In this document: piece after piece, positions 23,544 through 34,421 of the stretch | How the letters are laid out: the number at the start of each line of letters is the position of its first letter | How positions within the stretch are numbered: the stretch's first letter is position 1 | Source: Thermoleophilia bacterium | GTDB taxonomy: Bacteria; Actinomycetota; Thermoleophilia; Gaiellales; Gaiellaceae | NCBI GenBank assembly: GCA_025929895.1 | Contig: JAICPI010000003.1 | Span: forward strand, 1 to 64,000 | Reading direction: 5' to 3' | Length of the DNA stretch: 64,000 nucleotides | Notes under the pieces: generated by a model | Seen by the model: the letters and a program-made list of their open reading frames with translations, nothing else | Databases searched by the model: none | Told to the model about the DNA's origin: nothing | Program-made: the position numbers and the translations under genes

Positions 23544-24704
23544 GTGGCTGCGCTCGCCCTCGACGTCGCCGACGTGCGCGCGCGGTACTCCGCGCTCCGC
23601 AGCGGGTGGGCGCTCTTCGACGGACCCGGAGGGACGCAGGCTCCGGACGTCGTGATCGACGCGATCCGGTCGTATCTCCGCGACTCGAACGCGAACCTGG
23701 GCGGCTCGTTCGCCGCGAGCGTGCGGAGCGACGCGGTGGTCGCGAACGCGCGCCTCGCCGCGGCCGGGTTCCTCGGCTGCACGCCGGACGAGGTCGTCTT
23801 CGGGCAGAACATGACGACGCTCAACTTCGCGCTCTCGCGCACGCTCGGCCGCGAGCTCCGGGCGGGGGACGAGATCGTCGCCACGAAGCTCGATCACGAC
23901 GCCAACGTCGCGCCGTGGCACGAGCTCGCGCGCGATCTCGACCTGGACGTCCGGCTCGTCGAGCTGCGGGACGACACGACGCTCGATCTCGATCACCTGG
24001 AGGAGCTGTTGAGCGACCGCACGCGCGTCGTCGCGTTCCCGCTCGCGTCGAACGCCGTGGGCACGCTGGTCGACGCGCGCCGGGTCGTCGAGCTCGCGCA
24101 CGGCGTCGGCGCGCTCGCGTGGGCGGACGCCGTGCACTACGCCCCGCACGCCCCGCTCGACGTTCACACGCTGGGCGTCGACGTGCTCGTCTGCTCGCCG
24201 TACAAGTTCTACGGCCCGCACCTGGGCCTGGCGTTCGGCCGCGCCGAGCTGCTTCGCGGCTGGCGGCCGTACAAGGTCCGGCCCGCCTCCACGGAGCCCG
24301 TCGGCGCTCGGTTCGAGACGGGAACCCTCGCGCACGAGCTGCTTGCGGGCTTCACCGCCGCAGTCGACTACCTCGCCGAGCTCGGCTGGGACGCGATCCG
24401 CTCGCACGAACGTGCGCTCGGGGAGGAACTCCTCTCGGGCCTGCCGGAAGGGTGGCGGCTCCACGGCCTGCCGACGATGGAGGGCCGCGTCCCGACGTTC
24501 GCCGTCACGCACCCCGCGCTCGCCCCCGACGAGGTCGCGGCGCGGCTCGCGGAACGGAAGATCGCGGTCTGGTCGGGTGACTACTACGCCGTCGAGGTGA
24601 TGCAGCGACTCGGGCTCCCGGACGGAGCCGTCCGGATCGGGATCGTGCACTACAACAGCGCGGAGGAGGTCGACCGCGTGCTCGCCGCGCTCGGCGGGCT
24701 CTAG
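23544..24704 (+). CDS. Cysteine desulfurase-like (SufS/CsdA-type) PLP enzyme
   Basis: A 386-residue fold-type I PLP protein of the cysteine desulfurase-like subfamily. It opens with RYSALRSGWALFDGPGGTQ, has AGDEIVATKLDHDANVAPW, AWADAVHYAPHAPLDV with the PLP-binding Asp, and the Schiff-base lysine in SPYKFYGPHLGLAFG. The subfamily is not proven to release sulfur from cysteine; it could instead be a related aminotransferase or lyase. The GTG at 23544 is fixed by TAGCCT 7 bases upstream. No suf or isc genes adjoin it. It is divergent from clpS with a 31-base gap. Confidence 0.85.
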   Translation: MAALALDVADVRARYSALRSGWALFDGPGGTQAPDVVIDAIRSYLRDSNANLGGSFAASVRSDAVVANARLAAAGFLGCTPDEVVFGQNMTTLNFALSRTLGRELRAGDEIVATKLDHDANVAPWHELARDLDLDVRLVELRDDTTLDLDHLEELLSDRTRVVAFPLASNAVGTLVDARRVVELAHGVGALAWADAVHYAPHAPLDVHTLGVDVLVCSPYKFYGPHLGLAFGRAELLRGWRPYKVRPASTEPVGARFETGTLAHELLAGFTAAVDYLAELGWDAIRSHERALGEELLSGLPEGWRLHGLPTMEGRVPTFAVTHPALAPDEVAARLAERKIAVWSGDYYAVEVMQRLGLPDGAVRIGIVHYNSAEEVDRVLAALGGL

Positions 24705-24758
24705 GAGGGTGTCGCGCGCGGCCGTTTTCGCGGTCTGCGGCGCGGGTAGGCGCGGCCC

Positions 24759-26969
24759 ATGACCACACCGCGTCGCGACGAGCACGAGCGCTCCGGCATC
24801 GGTTGGGTGATCGCCGGCGTCCTCCTGCTCGCCGTCGCGATCGGCGTCGTGATCGGGATCGTCGCGTGGCAGCAGCGCGGCGACGACGGCGACGGCGATC
24901 TCGGTGCGACGGCGGCGCAGCTCGAGGTCCCCGCTGTCTCGGCCGCCTTCACCCCGGCGCAGCTCGCGCAGCAGCCCGCGGGCTGGTGGGTGACGAACGG
25001 CGGCAGCGTCTGGAACCAGCGCTATTCGCCGCTCGCGCAGATCGACACGGACAACGTCAGCGACCTCAAGGGGGTCTGGCGGACGCGGCTCGGGTCGGGG
25101 ATGCTGCCGAAGCACTCCGGGGAGGCGCAGCCGCTCTACTACGACGGCACGATCTACGTCGTCACCGGCGACGACGACGTCTACGCGCTCGACGTCGAGA
25201 CGGGCGACCTACGCTGGATCTACCGCGCCCAGCTCGATCCCGGCATCACGACCGTCTGCTGCGGGTGGACGAGCCGAGGCGTTGGGCTGGGCGACGGGAA
25301 GATCTACGTCGGCCTGCTCGACGCGACCGTCGCGGCGCTCGACCAGCGGACCGGCGAGGAGGTTTGGCGCGTCAAGGTCGGCGACTGGCCGAGCGGCGAG
25401 ACGATCACGAGCGCCCCGCTCTACTACGACGGGATGGTCATCACCGGCATGTCCGGCGGCGAGTACGGCATCCGGGGCCGACTGACCGCGCTGGACGCGT
25501 CGACCGGCGAGGAGCGCTGGCGCTTCTGGACGATTCCCGGCCCCGGCGAGCCGAACTTCGGCACCTGGGAGGGCGACTCCTGGCGGACCGGCGGCGCGCC
25601 CGTGTGGCAGACACCGGCGGTCGACCCCGACCTCGGCCTCGTCTACTTCTCCACGGGAAACACCTCGCCGGACTTCGACGGCTCGCAGCGCGGAGGCGAC
25701 AACCTGTACACGGGGTCGATCGTCGCGCTCGACGTCGAGAGCGGCGAGTACCGCTGCCACTTCCAGCAGGTGCACCACGACATCTGGGACTACGACGCGC
25801 CGGCCCCGGTCGTGCTCTTCGACCTCGAGATCGACGGTCGGATGCGCAAGGGCATGGCCGAGGCGTCGAAGACCGGGTGGGTCTACGTCCTCGACCGCAC
25901 GAACTGCGAGCCGCTGATCGGGATCGAGGAGCGACCCGTTCCGCAGGATGCGCGGCAGAAGACGTCGCCGACGCAGCCGTTCCCCGAGGGCGACCCGTTC
26001 GTGCCGCAGTCGATCACGCAGGAGGAGGCCGACGAGCTCTCGCGCGGGAGCGAGGATCCGCCGTTTCGCTACGTCAACGAGGGCCGCATCTTCACACCGT
26101 TCTGGGGCCAGCGCGGCGTGGTCGCGAGGCCGTCGACCCTCGGGGGCAACAACTGGCCGCCGTCCGCCTACAGCCCCGAGACCGGCTTCCTCTACGTCTG
26201 CGCCGCCGACTCGATCTCGCTCTTCACGCAGTCGCGCGCAGAGTACGACCCGCAGGCGATCCGCCGCGGGATCGACTTCCTCGGCAGCGAGTTCGCGAGC
26301 CCTGAAGGGACGATCATCCGCGGCACGTTCACGGCGATGGACATGCGCACGAACACGATCGCGTGGCAGAAGGAGTGGGACGACGCGTGCTACAGCGGCT
26401 CGCTCGCCACCGGCGGCGGGCTCGTCTTCGTCGGCCGGAACGACGGCCGCTTCCAGGCCTACGACGCGGAGCACGGCGACGAGCGCTGGTCGTTCCAAAC
26501 CGGCGCGGGCGCGAACGCCCCGGCGACGACGTTCGTGCACCAGGGCAAGCAGTACATCGTCCTCTACGCCGCCGGCAACTCGCTGATCGGGTCGACGCAC
26601 GGCGACAACGTCTGGCTGTTCGGGCTCGACGGCGAGCTCGACGAGGCCGGCGCGACCGGCGACGAGGCGACGACCACCGGCGAGGACGAGGGCGGGGGCG
26701 GCGACCCGAACGAGCTCACGGGCGATCCGGACGCGGGCGAAGGGGTGTTCGCCGCGAACTGCGCGTCCTGCCACGGCAACCTCGGCCAGGGCGGGCACAT
26801 CGGGCCGAACCTGCAGACCTCCCAGGCGGCGGAGAACGTCGGCGCGGTGATCGGCCTCGTGCTCGCGGGCAGCGGGCAGATGCCGTCGTTCGAGGGCACG
26901 CTCTCCTCGCAGGAGATCGCCGACGTCGCGGCCTACGTGCAGCAGCGCATCGCGACGCGCGGAGACTGA
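24759..26969 (+). CDS. Membrane-anchored quinohaemoprotein (PQQ-type) dehydrogenase with C-terminal cytochrome c
   Basis: A 736-residue exported protein. Residues 14-37 are a membrane anchor after a charged N-terminus. Residues about 75-625 form the eight-bladed PQQ beta-propeller, with the vicinal disulfide Cys167-Cys168 (TTVCCGWTSRGVG), GGDNLYTGSIVALD and HHDIWDYDAP near the active site. An acidic Gly/Thr linker leads to a cytochrome c domain with CASCHG (668-673) and a probable Met ligand in GSGQMPSF near 708. Such enzymes oxidise alcohols and pass electrons to haem. The fusion resembles type II quinohaemoproteins of Gram-negative bacteria. No pqq genes are present in the window. Confidence 0.87.
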   Translation: MTTPRRDEHERSGIGWVIAGVLLLAVAIGVVIGIVAWQQRGDDGDGDLGATAAQLEVPAVSAAFTPAQLAQQPAGWWVTNGGSVWNQRYSPLAQIDTDNVSDLKGVWRTRLGSGMLPKHSGEAQPLYYDGTIYVVTGDDDVYALDVETGDLRWIYRAQLDPGITTVCCGWTSRGVGLGDGKIYVGLLDATVAALDQRTGEEVWRVKVGDWPSGETITSAPLYYDGMVITGMSGGEYGIRGRLTALDASTGEERWRFWTIPGPGEPNFGTWEGDSWRTGGAPVWQTPAVDPDLGLVYFSTGNTSPDFDGSQRGGDNLYTGSIVALDVESGEYRCHFQQVHHDIWDYDAPAPVVLFDLEIDGRMRKGMAEASKTGWVYVLDRTNCEPLIGIEERPVPQDARQKTSPTQPFPEGDPFVPQSITQEEADELSRGSEDPPFRYVNEGRIFTPFWGQRGVVARPSTLGGNNWPPSAYSPETGFLYVCAADSISLFTQSRAEYDPQAIRRGIDFLGSEFASPEGTIIRGTFTAMDMRTNTIAWQKEWDDACYSGSLATGGGLVFVGRNDGRFQAYDAEHGDERWSFQTGAGANAPATTFVHQGKQYIVLYAAGNSLIGSTHGDNVWLFGLDGELDEAGATGDEATTTGEDEGGGGDPNELTGDPDAGEGVFAANCASCHGNLGQGGHIGPNLQTSQAAENVGAVIGLVLAGSGQMPSFEGTLSSQEIADVAAYVQQRIATRGD

Positions 26970-27833
26970 CTAGCCGGTCGCCGCGGCGGCGGCCCGCGCC
27001 CAGCGTTCGTCGTCGCGCCTGATCCGGTCCGGGTCGACGCCGCGCGCCTCGGCGAGGTCGACGGTCAGCTGCTGGAAGCGCACGATGTCGACGACCGGGT
27101 GCAGGGTCGGGACGAGCGTGACGTCGCAACCGAGCTCCCGCAACGCGGCGACCGCGCCGTGCGCGCGCTCGGCCGCGCGACCGTCCCCCTCGAGCACGAA
27201 GCAGCGCACCCGCTCGTCGATCGCCGCGAGGTACCCGTGCAGCAGCTGCTCGGTGTGGTGGGCCTCCGCCGCGACGTAGGCGCCCTCGCGCAGCTTCAGG
27301 ACCGCCTCCTGCGCCGTCGGCCAATCGCGGCCGGCGCCGGCGACGAGCCACCGGTCGTGGTCGGTGACGGGCTCGCGCTGCTCGAGCGCGGCGGCGACCG
27401 CGTCCGGCAGCCCGGCGACGTCCTCGCCCCGGAGCGCGGCGAGCGCCGCCACCGCGCACGTGTAGCTCGCGGTGTGGCACCAGCTCTCCTCCACCGCCGG
27501 CGTGGCGACGACCACCTCGTCGCAGAGCTCGCCGAGCGGGCTGTCGGGCTTGCCCGTGACGAGCCAGCGCCGCCCGTGGAAGGCCTTCGCCGCCTCGAGC
27601 GTCAGCGGCGTGTCGCCCTCGTGGCTGAGGACGACCAGGAGGTCGGCGTCCGGCGGCGCGAGCACCGCCTCGAGCGCCTGAACCGCCTCGCCGCCGGTCT
27701 GCGCCGCGTGGAACGACGTGCCGCAGCCGGTGTGGACGATGCGCAGGCCGCGGGGAAGCGTGCGCTCGGTCGGCACCGCGCGCAGCCACTCCGGCTGGGC
27801 GGCGATCGCGGCGCGCGTCCTCTCTCCGGCCAC
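26970..27833 (-). CDS. SIS-domain (sugar isomerase-like) protein
   Basis: A 287-residue tandem SIS protein resembling the isomerase half of glucosamine-6-phosphate synthase or AgaS, without a glutaminase domain. The first SIS repeat has IVHTGCGTSFHAAQTGG and VVLSHEGDTPLTLEAAKA, the phosphosugar loops; the second has WLVAGAGRDWPTAQEAVLKL. GTG 27833 was chosen because TATAGA lies 7 bases upstream; an in-frame GTG six bases earlier is possible. The sugar substrate is unknown. It is convergent with the quinoprotein gene and divergent from a thioesterase. Confidence 0.78.
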   Translation of the reverse strand: MAGERTRAAIAAQPEWLRAVPTERTLPRGLRIVHTGCGTSFHAAQTGGEAVQALEAVLAPPDADLLVVLSHEGDTPLTLEAAKAFHGRRWLVTGKPDSPLGELCDEVVVATPAVEESWCHTASYTCAVAALAALRGEDVAGLPDAVAAALEQREPVTDHDRWLVAGAGRDWPTAQEAVLKLREGAYVAAEAHHTEQLLHGYLAAIDERVRCFVLEGDGRAAERAHGAVAALRELGCDVTLVPTLHPVVDIVRFQQLTVDLAEARGVDPDRIRRDDERWARAAAAATG

Positions 27834-27840
27834 GGGCACG

Positions 27841-27850
27841 TCTATACCAT
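27841..27850. promoter_or_regulatory. Overlapping divergent -10 elements, SIS and thioesterase genes
   Basis: TATAGA (minus, 27841-27846) and TACCAT (plus, 27845-27850) share two bases. Each is exactly 7 bases from its GTG (27833 and 27858). The whole promoter interval is 24 bases. Confidence 0.55.
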
Positions 27851-27857
27851 CATTCGC

Positions 27858-28256
27858 GTGGGGGCCTTCCCGTTCGTCCACCGCGAGCTCGCGCGCTTCA
27901 GCGACCTCGATCCGATGGGCCACGTCAACAACGCCGTCTACCTGACGTGGATCGAGAACGCCCGCATCGAGTTCCTTCGGCACCTCGGCGCGTTCGACCG
28001 GCCCGACACGACGGAGATGGCGATGATCCTCGCGCGCGCAGAGGTCGACTTCCGCGCCCCACTCGGCTTCGGCGACGAGCTCGAGATCGCGGTGCGGACG
28101 AGCAGGCTCGGTACGAAGAGCTTCGACCTCGAGTACGAGCTTCGCTGCGGCGAACGGGTCGTGGCGGAGGCGAAGACCGTGCTCGTGGCCTACGACTACG
28201 GAACCAACGAGAGCAGGGAGATCCCGGACGAATGGCGACAACGGCTCGCAGCGTGA
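27858..28256 (+). CDS. Acyl-CoA thioesterase, 4HBT/YbgC hotdog family
   Basis: A 132-residue hotdog enzyme that hydrolyses acyl-CoA thioesters. The active-site block FSDLDPMGHVNNAVYLTWIE holds the catalytic Asp and the GHVNNA helix start typical of the 4-hydroxybenzoyl-CoA thioesterase family; DFRAPLGFGDELEI and KTVLVAYD follow. The GTG at 27858 lies 7 bases after TACCAT. The stop overlaps the M16 peptidase start (GTGA), so the two are cotranscribed although the functions look unrelated. Confidence 0.86.
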   Translation: MGAFPFVHRELARFSDLDPMGHVNNAVYLTWIENARIEFLRHLGAFDRPDTTEMAMILARAEVDFRAPLGFGDELEIAVRTSRLGTKSFDLEYELRCGERVVAEAKTVLVAYDYGTNESREIPDEWRQRLAA

Positions 28257-29536
28257 GCGCTGCACCGACGATCTTCGAGCGGAGGACGCTGCCGAACGGC
28301 GTCCGGCTGCTCACCGCCCCGATGCCGACGGTGCAGTCGACGTCGTGCTTCCTCATGTACGCGGCGGGGTCGCGCTACGAGACCCCAGAGACGAACGGGA
28401 TCGCGCACTTCGCCGAGCACATGTTCTTCAAGGGGACGGAACGGCGGCCGACGGCGAAGCACATCGCGAGCGAGGTCGACTCGATCGGCGGCGAGTTCAA
28501 CGCGTTCACCGGCAAGGAGTACACGGGCTACTACGTCCGCTGCGCGGCGGAGCACGCGCCGATCGCGTTCGACGTGCTGCTCGACATGATGCGGCACTCG
28601 CGCTTCGACCCCGAGGAGATCGACCGCGAGAAGGGCGTGATCGTCGAGGAGATGAACATGTACTTCGACACGCCGCGCGACTACCTGAGCGGCCTCTACG
28701 AGGCCTTGCTCTACGGCGACCAGCCGCTCGGCTGGGACATCATCGGACGCAAGGAGACCGTGCGCGGCGCGACGCGCGAGACGTTCCTCGACTACGTGGG
28801 GCGCTGGTACCAGCCGACGCGTCTCGTCGTCGGCGTCGGCGGAAAGCTCGACGACAGCCTGCTCGCGCGCGTGGAGGAGCTCCTCTCGGAGCTCACCCCC
28901 GGCGAGATGCCCGGCCCGGACCCCGTCCGGCTCGAGGCCGCGAACGGCAAGCCGCAGGTGCTCGTGCACACGAAGCAGTCCGACCAGGCCCACCTCACGA
29001 TCGGCGTGCACAGCTACCCGCTCGCGCATCCCGGCCGCTACGCGCTCCAGCTACTCGCGACCGTGCTCGGCGGCGGGATGTCCTCGCGGCTCTTCACCGA
29101 GGTGCGCGAGCGCCGCGGGCTCGCCTACTACGTGTTCGGCACGAACAACAGCTACACGGACGCAGGCTCGCTCTTCTCCCAGGCGGGTGTCGACATCAAC
29201 CGAATCGACGAGGCAATCACCACGATCGCGTCCGAGCTCCGCCGGATCGCCGAGGAGCCGGTCCCAGCGGACGAGCTGGAGAAGGCGCGCAACTTCACGA
29301 AGGGGCGCTTCGTGCTCCAGCTCGAGAGCCCGCACGGGACGATCATGTACGGGCTCCGGCGCGAGGTGCTCGAGGGCGAGGCGACCGAGCCGGCCGAGGT
29401 GCTCGCGGCGCTCGACGGGGTCACGGCGGAGGATCTCCAGCGCGTGGCGCAGGACGTGATCGGCCGGAACGCGCTCAACCTCGCCGTGATCGGCCCGTTC
29501 GACGACGCCGATCGCTTCGAGCGGCTGCTTGCGTAG
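28253..29536 (+). CDS. M16 family zinc metallopeptidase
   Basis: A 427-residue insulinase-type peptidase similar to bacterial YmxG and mitochondrial processing peptidase beta. The inverted zinc motif HFAEH is at 52-56 (GIAHFAEHMFFKGTERRPT), with the third ligand Glu in GVIVEEMNMYFDTPRD. The C-terminal substrate domain has ERRGLAYYVFGTNNSYTD, the conserved R-Y pair region. GTG 28253 gives a 4-base GTGA overlap; ATG 28232 would add seven residues. The single-chain length suggests a homodimer. It is followed by a lipoprotein gene in an overlapping frame. Confidence 0.9.
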   Translation: MSAAPTIFERRTLPNGVRLLTAPMPTVQSTSCFLMYAAGSRYETPETNGIAHFAEHMFFKGTERRPTAKHIASEVDSIGGEFNAFTGKEYTGYYVRCAAEHAPIAFDVLLDMMRHSRFDPEEIDREKGVIVEEMNMYFDTPRDYLSGLYEALLYGDQPLGWDIIGRKETVRGATRETFLDYVGRWYQPTRLVVGVGGKLDDSLLARVEELLSELTPGEMPGPDPVRLEAANGKPQVLVHTKQSDQAHLTIGVHSYPLAHPGRYALQLLATVLGGGMSSRLFTEVRERRGLAYYVFGTNNSYTDAGSLFSQAGVDINRIDEAITTIASELRRIAEEPVPADELEKARNFTKGRFVLQLESPHGTIMYGLRREVLEGEATEPAEVLAALDGVTAEDLQRVAQDVIGRNALNLAVIGPFDDADRFERLLA

Positions 29537-29816
29537 CGCGCTCGCCCTCGCGCTCGTCGCGGTCGCGCTCGGCGCGTGCGGCGGGGACGACGAGGCGAAG
29601 GGCTACCCGGACGAGGCCGTCGCCTCGTTCGTGTCCGAGTGCCGCAAGCAGCCGAACGCGACCGAGGCGGCGTGCCGCTGCGTGATCGAGCGGCTCCAGG
29701 TCTCGATGCCCTACGACGAGTTCGAGCGCGCCGACGCGGCGCTGCGCGGCAACCTTCAGCCCGAGGAGGCGTCGCTGCGCAAGCTCCAGACCGCGGCGGA
29801 GGGCTGCCTAGCCTAA
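29529..29816 (+). CDS. Small lipoprotein (95 aa)
   Basis: A TTG start 8 bases inside the end of the M16 gene gives a protein opening MRSALALALVAVALGACGG, a signal peptide with lipobox LGAC, so Cys17 is the likely lipidated residue. The mature part is about 75 residues with three further Cys (SECRKQPN, AACRCVIERLQ), suggesting a small disulfide-stabilised helical domain on the outer membrane face. The function is not recognised. Its 3' end overlaps a convergent gene by 9 bases. Confidence 0.75.
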   Translation: MRSALALALVAVALGACGGDDEAKGYPDEAVASFVSECRKQPNATEAACRCVIERLQVSMPYDEFERADAALRGNLQPEEASLRKLQTAAEGCLA

Positions 29817-30248
29817 CTCCGCGAGGTCGCGCTCGAGGTGCTCGCGATCGTCGTCCTCGGCGATCCGCGTGCCGGCGTCGCGCGCGAGCTCGAGGTTCCG
29901 CCGGTACCCCGCCTCGTCGCCTGCGACCTTGTGCGCGCGCGCGAGCGCCTCGTAGGCGTACGCGAGGTCCCAGTCACCGATTCCGTGCTCGAGGCAGTGG
30001 TCGAGGCAGCGCTGAGCATGGTGGAGCGCCGCCTCGCCGCGCCCGAGGACGGCGTTCACGCGCGAGACCTGCCACTCCCCGCGGGCGAGGTTCTCCGGCG
30101 CGCCGACGCGGCTCCAGTGGTACGCGGACGCGTGCGTCGCATGCAGCAGCTCGTCGTCCTCGGCCGGCGTTCGGTCCGGCTTCTCGAGCAGCGACCACGC
30201 GTGGTTGAAGAGGTCGACGCCCAGGCGCCGGTGGTCAACGTCGGTCAC
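29808..30248 (-). CDS. Hypothetical TPR-like protein
   Basis: A 146-residue helical protein with TPR-like segments: LARGEWQVSRVNAVLGRGEA, ALHHAQRCLDHCLEHGIGD and AYAYEALARAHKVAGDEAG. This pattern occurs in uncharacterised actinobacterial proteins. The GTG at 30248 is supported by GATACT 6 bases upstream. It has no signal peptide, so it is probably cytosolic. The function is not recognised. Confidence 0.72.
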   Translation of the reverse strand: MTDVDHRRLGVDLFNHAWSLLEKPDRTPAEDDELLHATHASAYHWSRVGAPENLARGEWQVSRVNAVLGRGEAALHHAQRCLDHCLEHGIGDWDLAYAYEALARAHKVAGDEAGYRRNLELARDAGTRIAEDDDREHLERDLAELG

Positions 30249-30254
30249 GCCGCG

Positions 30255-30260
30255 AGTATC
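30255..30260 (-). promoter_or_regulatory. -10 element GATACT for the TPR-like gene
   Basis: GATACT on the minus strand, 6 bases from the GTG at 30248; the same hexamer and spacing as at 1902-1907. Confidence 0.45.
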
Positions 30261-30268
30261 GCCCACGC

Positions 30269-31255
30269 TCAGCCGACCGCGGCGACCACGCGACGCCCGA
30301 GCGCTCGCGCCTCGGCGTCCGTGATCCCCGGCCGGTACGCGAGCACGACCACGATCCTCGGCGTGCGCCCGTAGACGATCGCCGCGCTCGCCCGCGTGTC
30401 CGAGATCCAGCCTTCCTTGTGCGCGGTCGGGGCTCCGGCGTAGGGCTGGATCGACCCGCCGCGCACCGAGTGCACGAGCAGCGCGACGGCCTGCTGCGCG
30501 CGGCCGCGCGTGAGGCCGGTCCGGCGCTGCACGTGGCGGTTCCCGGCGGCGGCCGCATGGAGCGCGTAGAGGATGCGGCCGAGGTCGTGTGCGGTGGTGA
30601 CGCGGATGTGCCCGTGCGGCGGCGGCTTCGGCGCGTCGGCGGCGACCGACGTGCCGGCGCGGTAGGGCCCGGGGTACGTGCTCGAGCGCGCCCCGAGCCG
30701 GCGAAGCGACGCCTCGACCGCCACCTCGCCGCCGATCTTCCGCGTGACGCGGTTCGCCGCGAGGTTCGACGACCAGCCCGTGAGCTGGCGCAGGTCGTAC
30801 CAGAGCGAGGAGCGTGGGCCGTGCCCGCGGCGCAGCGCCTCGGCGAGGACGGCGAGCTTCACCGTCGAGGCCGCCGGGAACCTCGCGTCCGAGTTCCAGC
30901 CCGCCCACGCGCCGGTGCCCAGGTCGTGGACCCAGAACGCCGACCAGGCGCGGTAGCCGGCTCCGATCGCGGCGAGGCGGGACGCGAGCGCCGCGTCTCG
31001 AGCGCGCTCCGCGCGGGCGACCGCCGGGACGCGGAAGACGGGCACGTCGCGCGCGCCGCGCCAGCCCGCCGGACGCTGGTCGTGCCGCTCGGCCCAGGCG
31101 ACGTCGCGCTGGGCGGCCGCCGCGGCGCTGCGGTTCCCGCGCACGAGCGCGCGCTCGACCGAGTCGCGCGCCGCGTCGTAGCGGGCCTGGAGCAGCGCCG
31201 GGTCCGGCGCTGCGGAGGGCAGCAGCAAGCCGAGCGCGAGCAGCGCGGCCCGCAC
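30269..31255 (-). CDS. Exported class A beta-lactamase-like serine hydrolase
   Basis: A 328-residue protein with signal peptide MRAALLALGLLLPSAAP and a 90-residue helical N-terminal region. The penicillin-recognising fold follows: ASTVK (Ser-X-X-Lys), the Ser-X-Asn triad in GWSSNLAANRV, and KEG (HKEGWISDTRA) in place of the canonical KTG. Members are beta-lactamases or cell-wall peptidases. The altered KXG box and long N-terminal region argue against a dedicated resistance enzyme. It starts within 6 bases of the acsA stop, so it is probably read through from acsA. Confidence 0.78.
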   Translation of the reverse strand: MRAALLALGLLLPSAAPDPALLQARYDAARDSVERALVRGNRSAAAAAQRDVAWAERHDQRPAGWRGARDVPVFRVPAVARAERARDAALASRLAAIGAGYRAWSAFWVHDLGTGAWAGWNSDARFPAASTVKLAVLAEALRRGHGPRSSLWYDLRQLTGWSSNLAANRVTRKIGGEVAVEASLRRLGARSSTYPGPYRAGTSVAADAPKPPPHGHIRVTTAHDLGRILYALHAAAAGNRHVQRRTGLTRGRAQQAVALLVHSVRGGSIQPYAGAPTAHKEGWISDTRASAAIVYGRTPRIVVVLAYRPGITDAEARALGRRVVAAVG

Positions 31256-31260
31256 GGCAA

Positions 31261-33212
<1,952 letters not shown>

Positions 33213-33216
<4 letters not shown>

Positions 33217-34310
33217 GCCGTCAGGTCGTACGGGAAGTCGGTCAGGTTCTCGCAGCCGTCCTCCGTCACGAGCACGAGGTCCTCGAGCCGGCAGCCGCCG
33301 TAGCCCGGGCGGTACAGGCCCGGCTCGACGCTGACGACGTCGCCGGCGACGAGCTCCTCGCCGAGGAGCCCGAGCGACGGCGCCTCGTGCACCTCGAGCC
33401 CGACACCGTGGCCGAGCGAGTGGAAGAACCCCTCCTCCAGTGGCGTGCCTTCGGGCTTCGTGCGCTGGGTCAGGTGACCGGCCGGCTCGAACAGGTCGCA
33501 GGTGCCGTCGTAGACCGAGCGTCCGGTCACGCCCGCGCGGATCTCGCCGAGCGCGCGGTCGAGCGCGACCTTGCAGAGGCGGTGCCACTCCCTGAGCTCG
33601 TCGTCGGGCTCCCCGATCACGAACGTGCGCGTCATGTCCGCGTGGCAGCCGGAGGCTCGGTCGCGCGGCCAGAGGTCGATCACGACCGGCTCGCCCTCGG
33701 CGATCTCGCCGTCGCCGGCGTGATGGCCGATCGCCGACTGCGGACCGTGCGAGACGATGAACTCGTCCGCGGTGCAGTCGTTGGCGCTGAACCGCTCCTC
33801 GATCGCCGCCTTGACGCGCTCGACCGGGATCGGGCCGCTGCGGAGCAGCGCCCGCGCGGCCTCCATGCCGGCCTCGGCGGCCTTCTGGGCGCGGCGGATG
33901 CCCGCGAGCTCGTGCTCGTTCTTCACGCGGCGGCGCTGCTCGAAGAGCGCGTCGTCCGCCGCCAGCTCGACGCCGCGCCGACGGAGCGCGTCGGCGACCT
34001 CGAGCGGGAACCCGCCCGGGACCTTCACGGCTCGGACCCCGAGGGCCTCGCAGACCCGGGCGTGGAGCTCGTCGCGCACCTCGCGGCGGCTCAGGCCGGA
34101 GCGCACGAGCTCGTCGTTGCCGAACTCCTCCAGCGCGTGCACCTGGAGGCCCGGCAGCTCGCGCGCGCGGGGCAGCTCGAGCGACCCGATCACGACGTGC
34201 CGGTCGCCGTTTCGCTCCAGATAAAGAAAAGGATCGGTAATGGAAATGGGAATTTCGTGCCGGAGCTCCGGTGAGCGAACGGTGTCCGCGTAGATGAGGA
34301 CGTCCGACAT
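33213..34310 (-). CDS. M24 family Xaa-Pro aminopeptidase/prolidase-like protein
   Basis: A 365-residue pita-bread metallopeptidase. The N-terminal creatinase-type domain (1-135) precedes the catalytic domain with all five metal ligands: Asp in VVIDLWPRD, Asp in HADMTRTFVIG, His in LGHGVGLEVHEAPS, Glu in VVSVEPGLY and Glu in LEDLVLVTEDG. It removes N-terminal residues before proline or splits dipeptides. The ATG at 34310 has a minus-strand TAGGAT 7 bases upstream, so it heads the leftward set with acsA and the serine hydrolase. Confidence 0.88.
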
Positions 34311-34317
34311 CGCGCCG

Positions 34318-34323
34318 ATCCTA
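34318..34323 (-). promoter_or_regulatory. -10 element TAGGAT for the M24 peptidase gene
   Basis: TAGGAT on the minus strand, 7 bases from the ATG at 34310. Confidence 0.5.
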
Positions 34324-34421
34324 TCTCGGGTGGAAAGCGTTGCTATCCTCCCCCGCGCCGCCGGGTGGTTCCGGTCGGTTTAGGGGTCTTTCAGAGGATT
34401 TCGTCCGAAATGGAGTCTCGT

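Noticed and set aside
30269-31255. Serine hydrolase as a beta-lactam resistance gene
   Set aside because: KEG replaces KTG, the N-terminal region is extended and no regulator or mobile element adjoins it; a cell-wall or other hydrolase is at least as likely.
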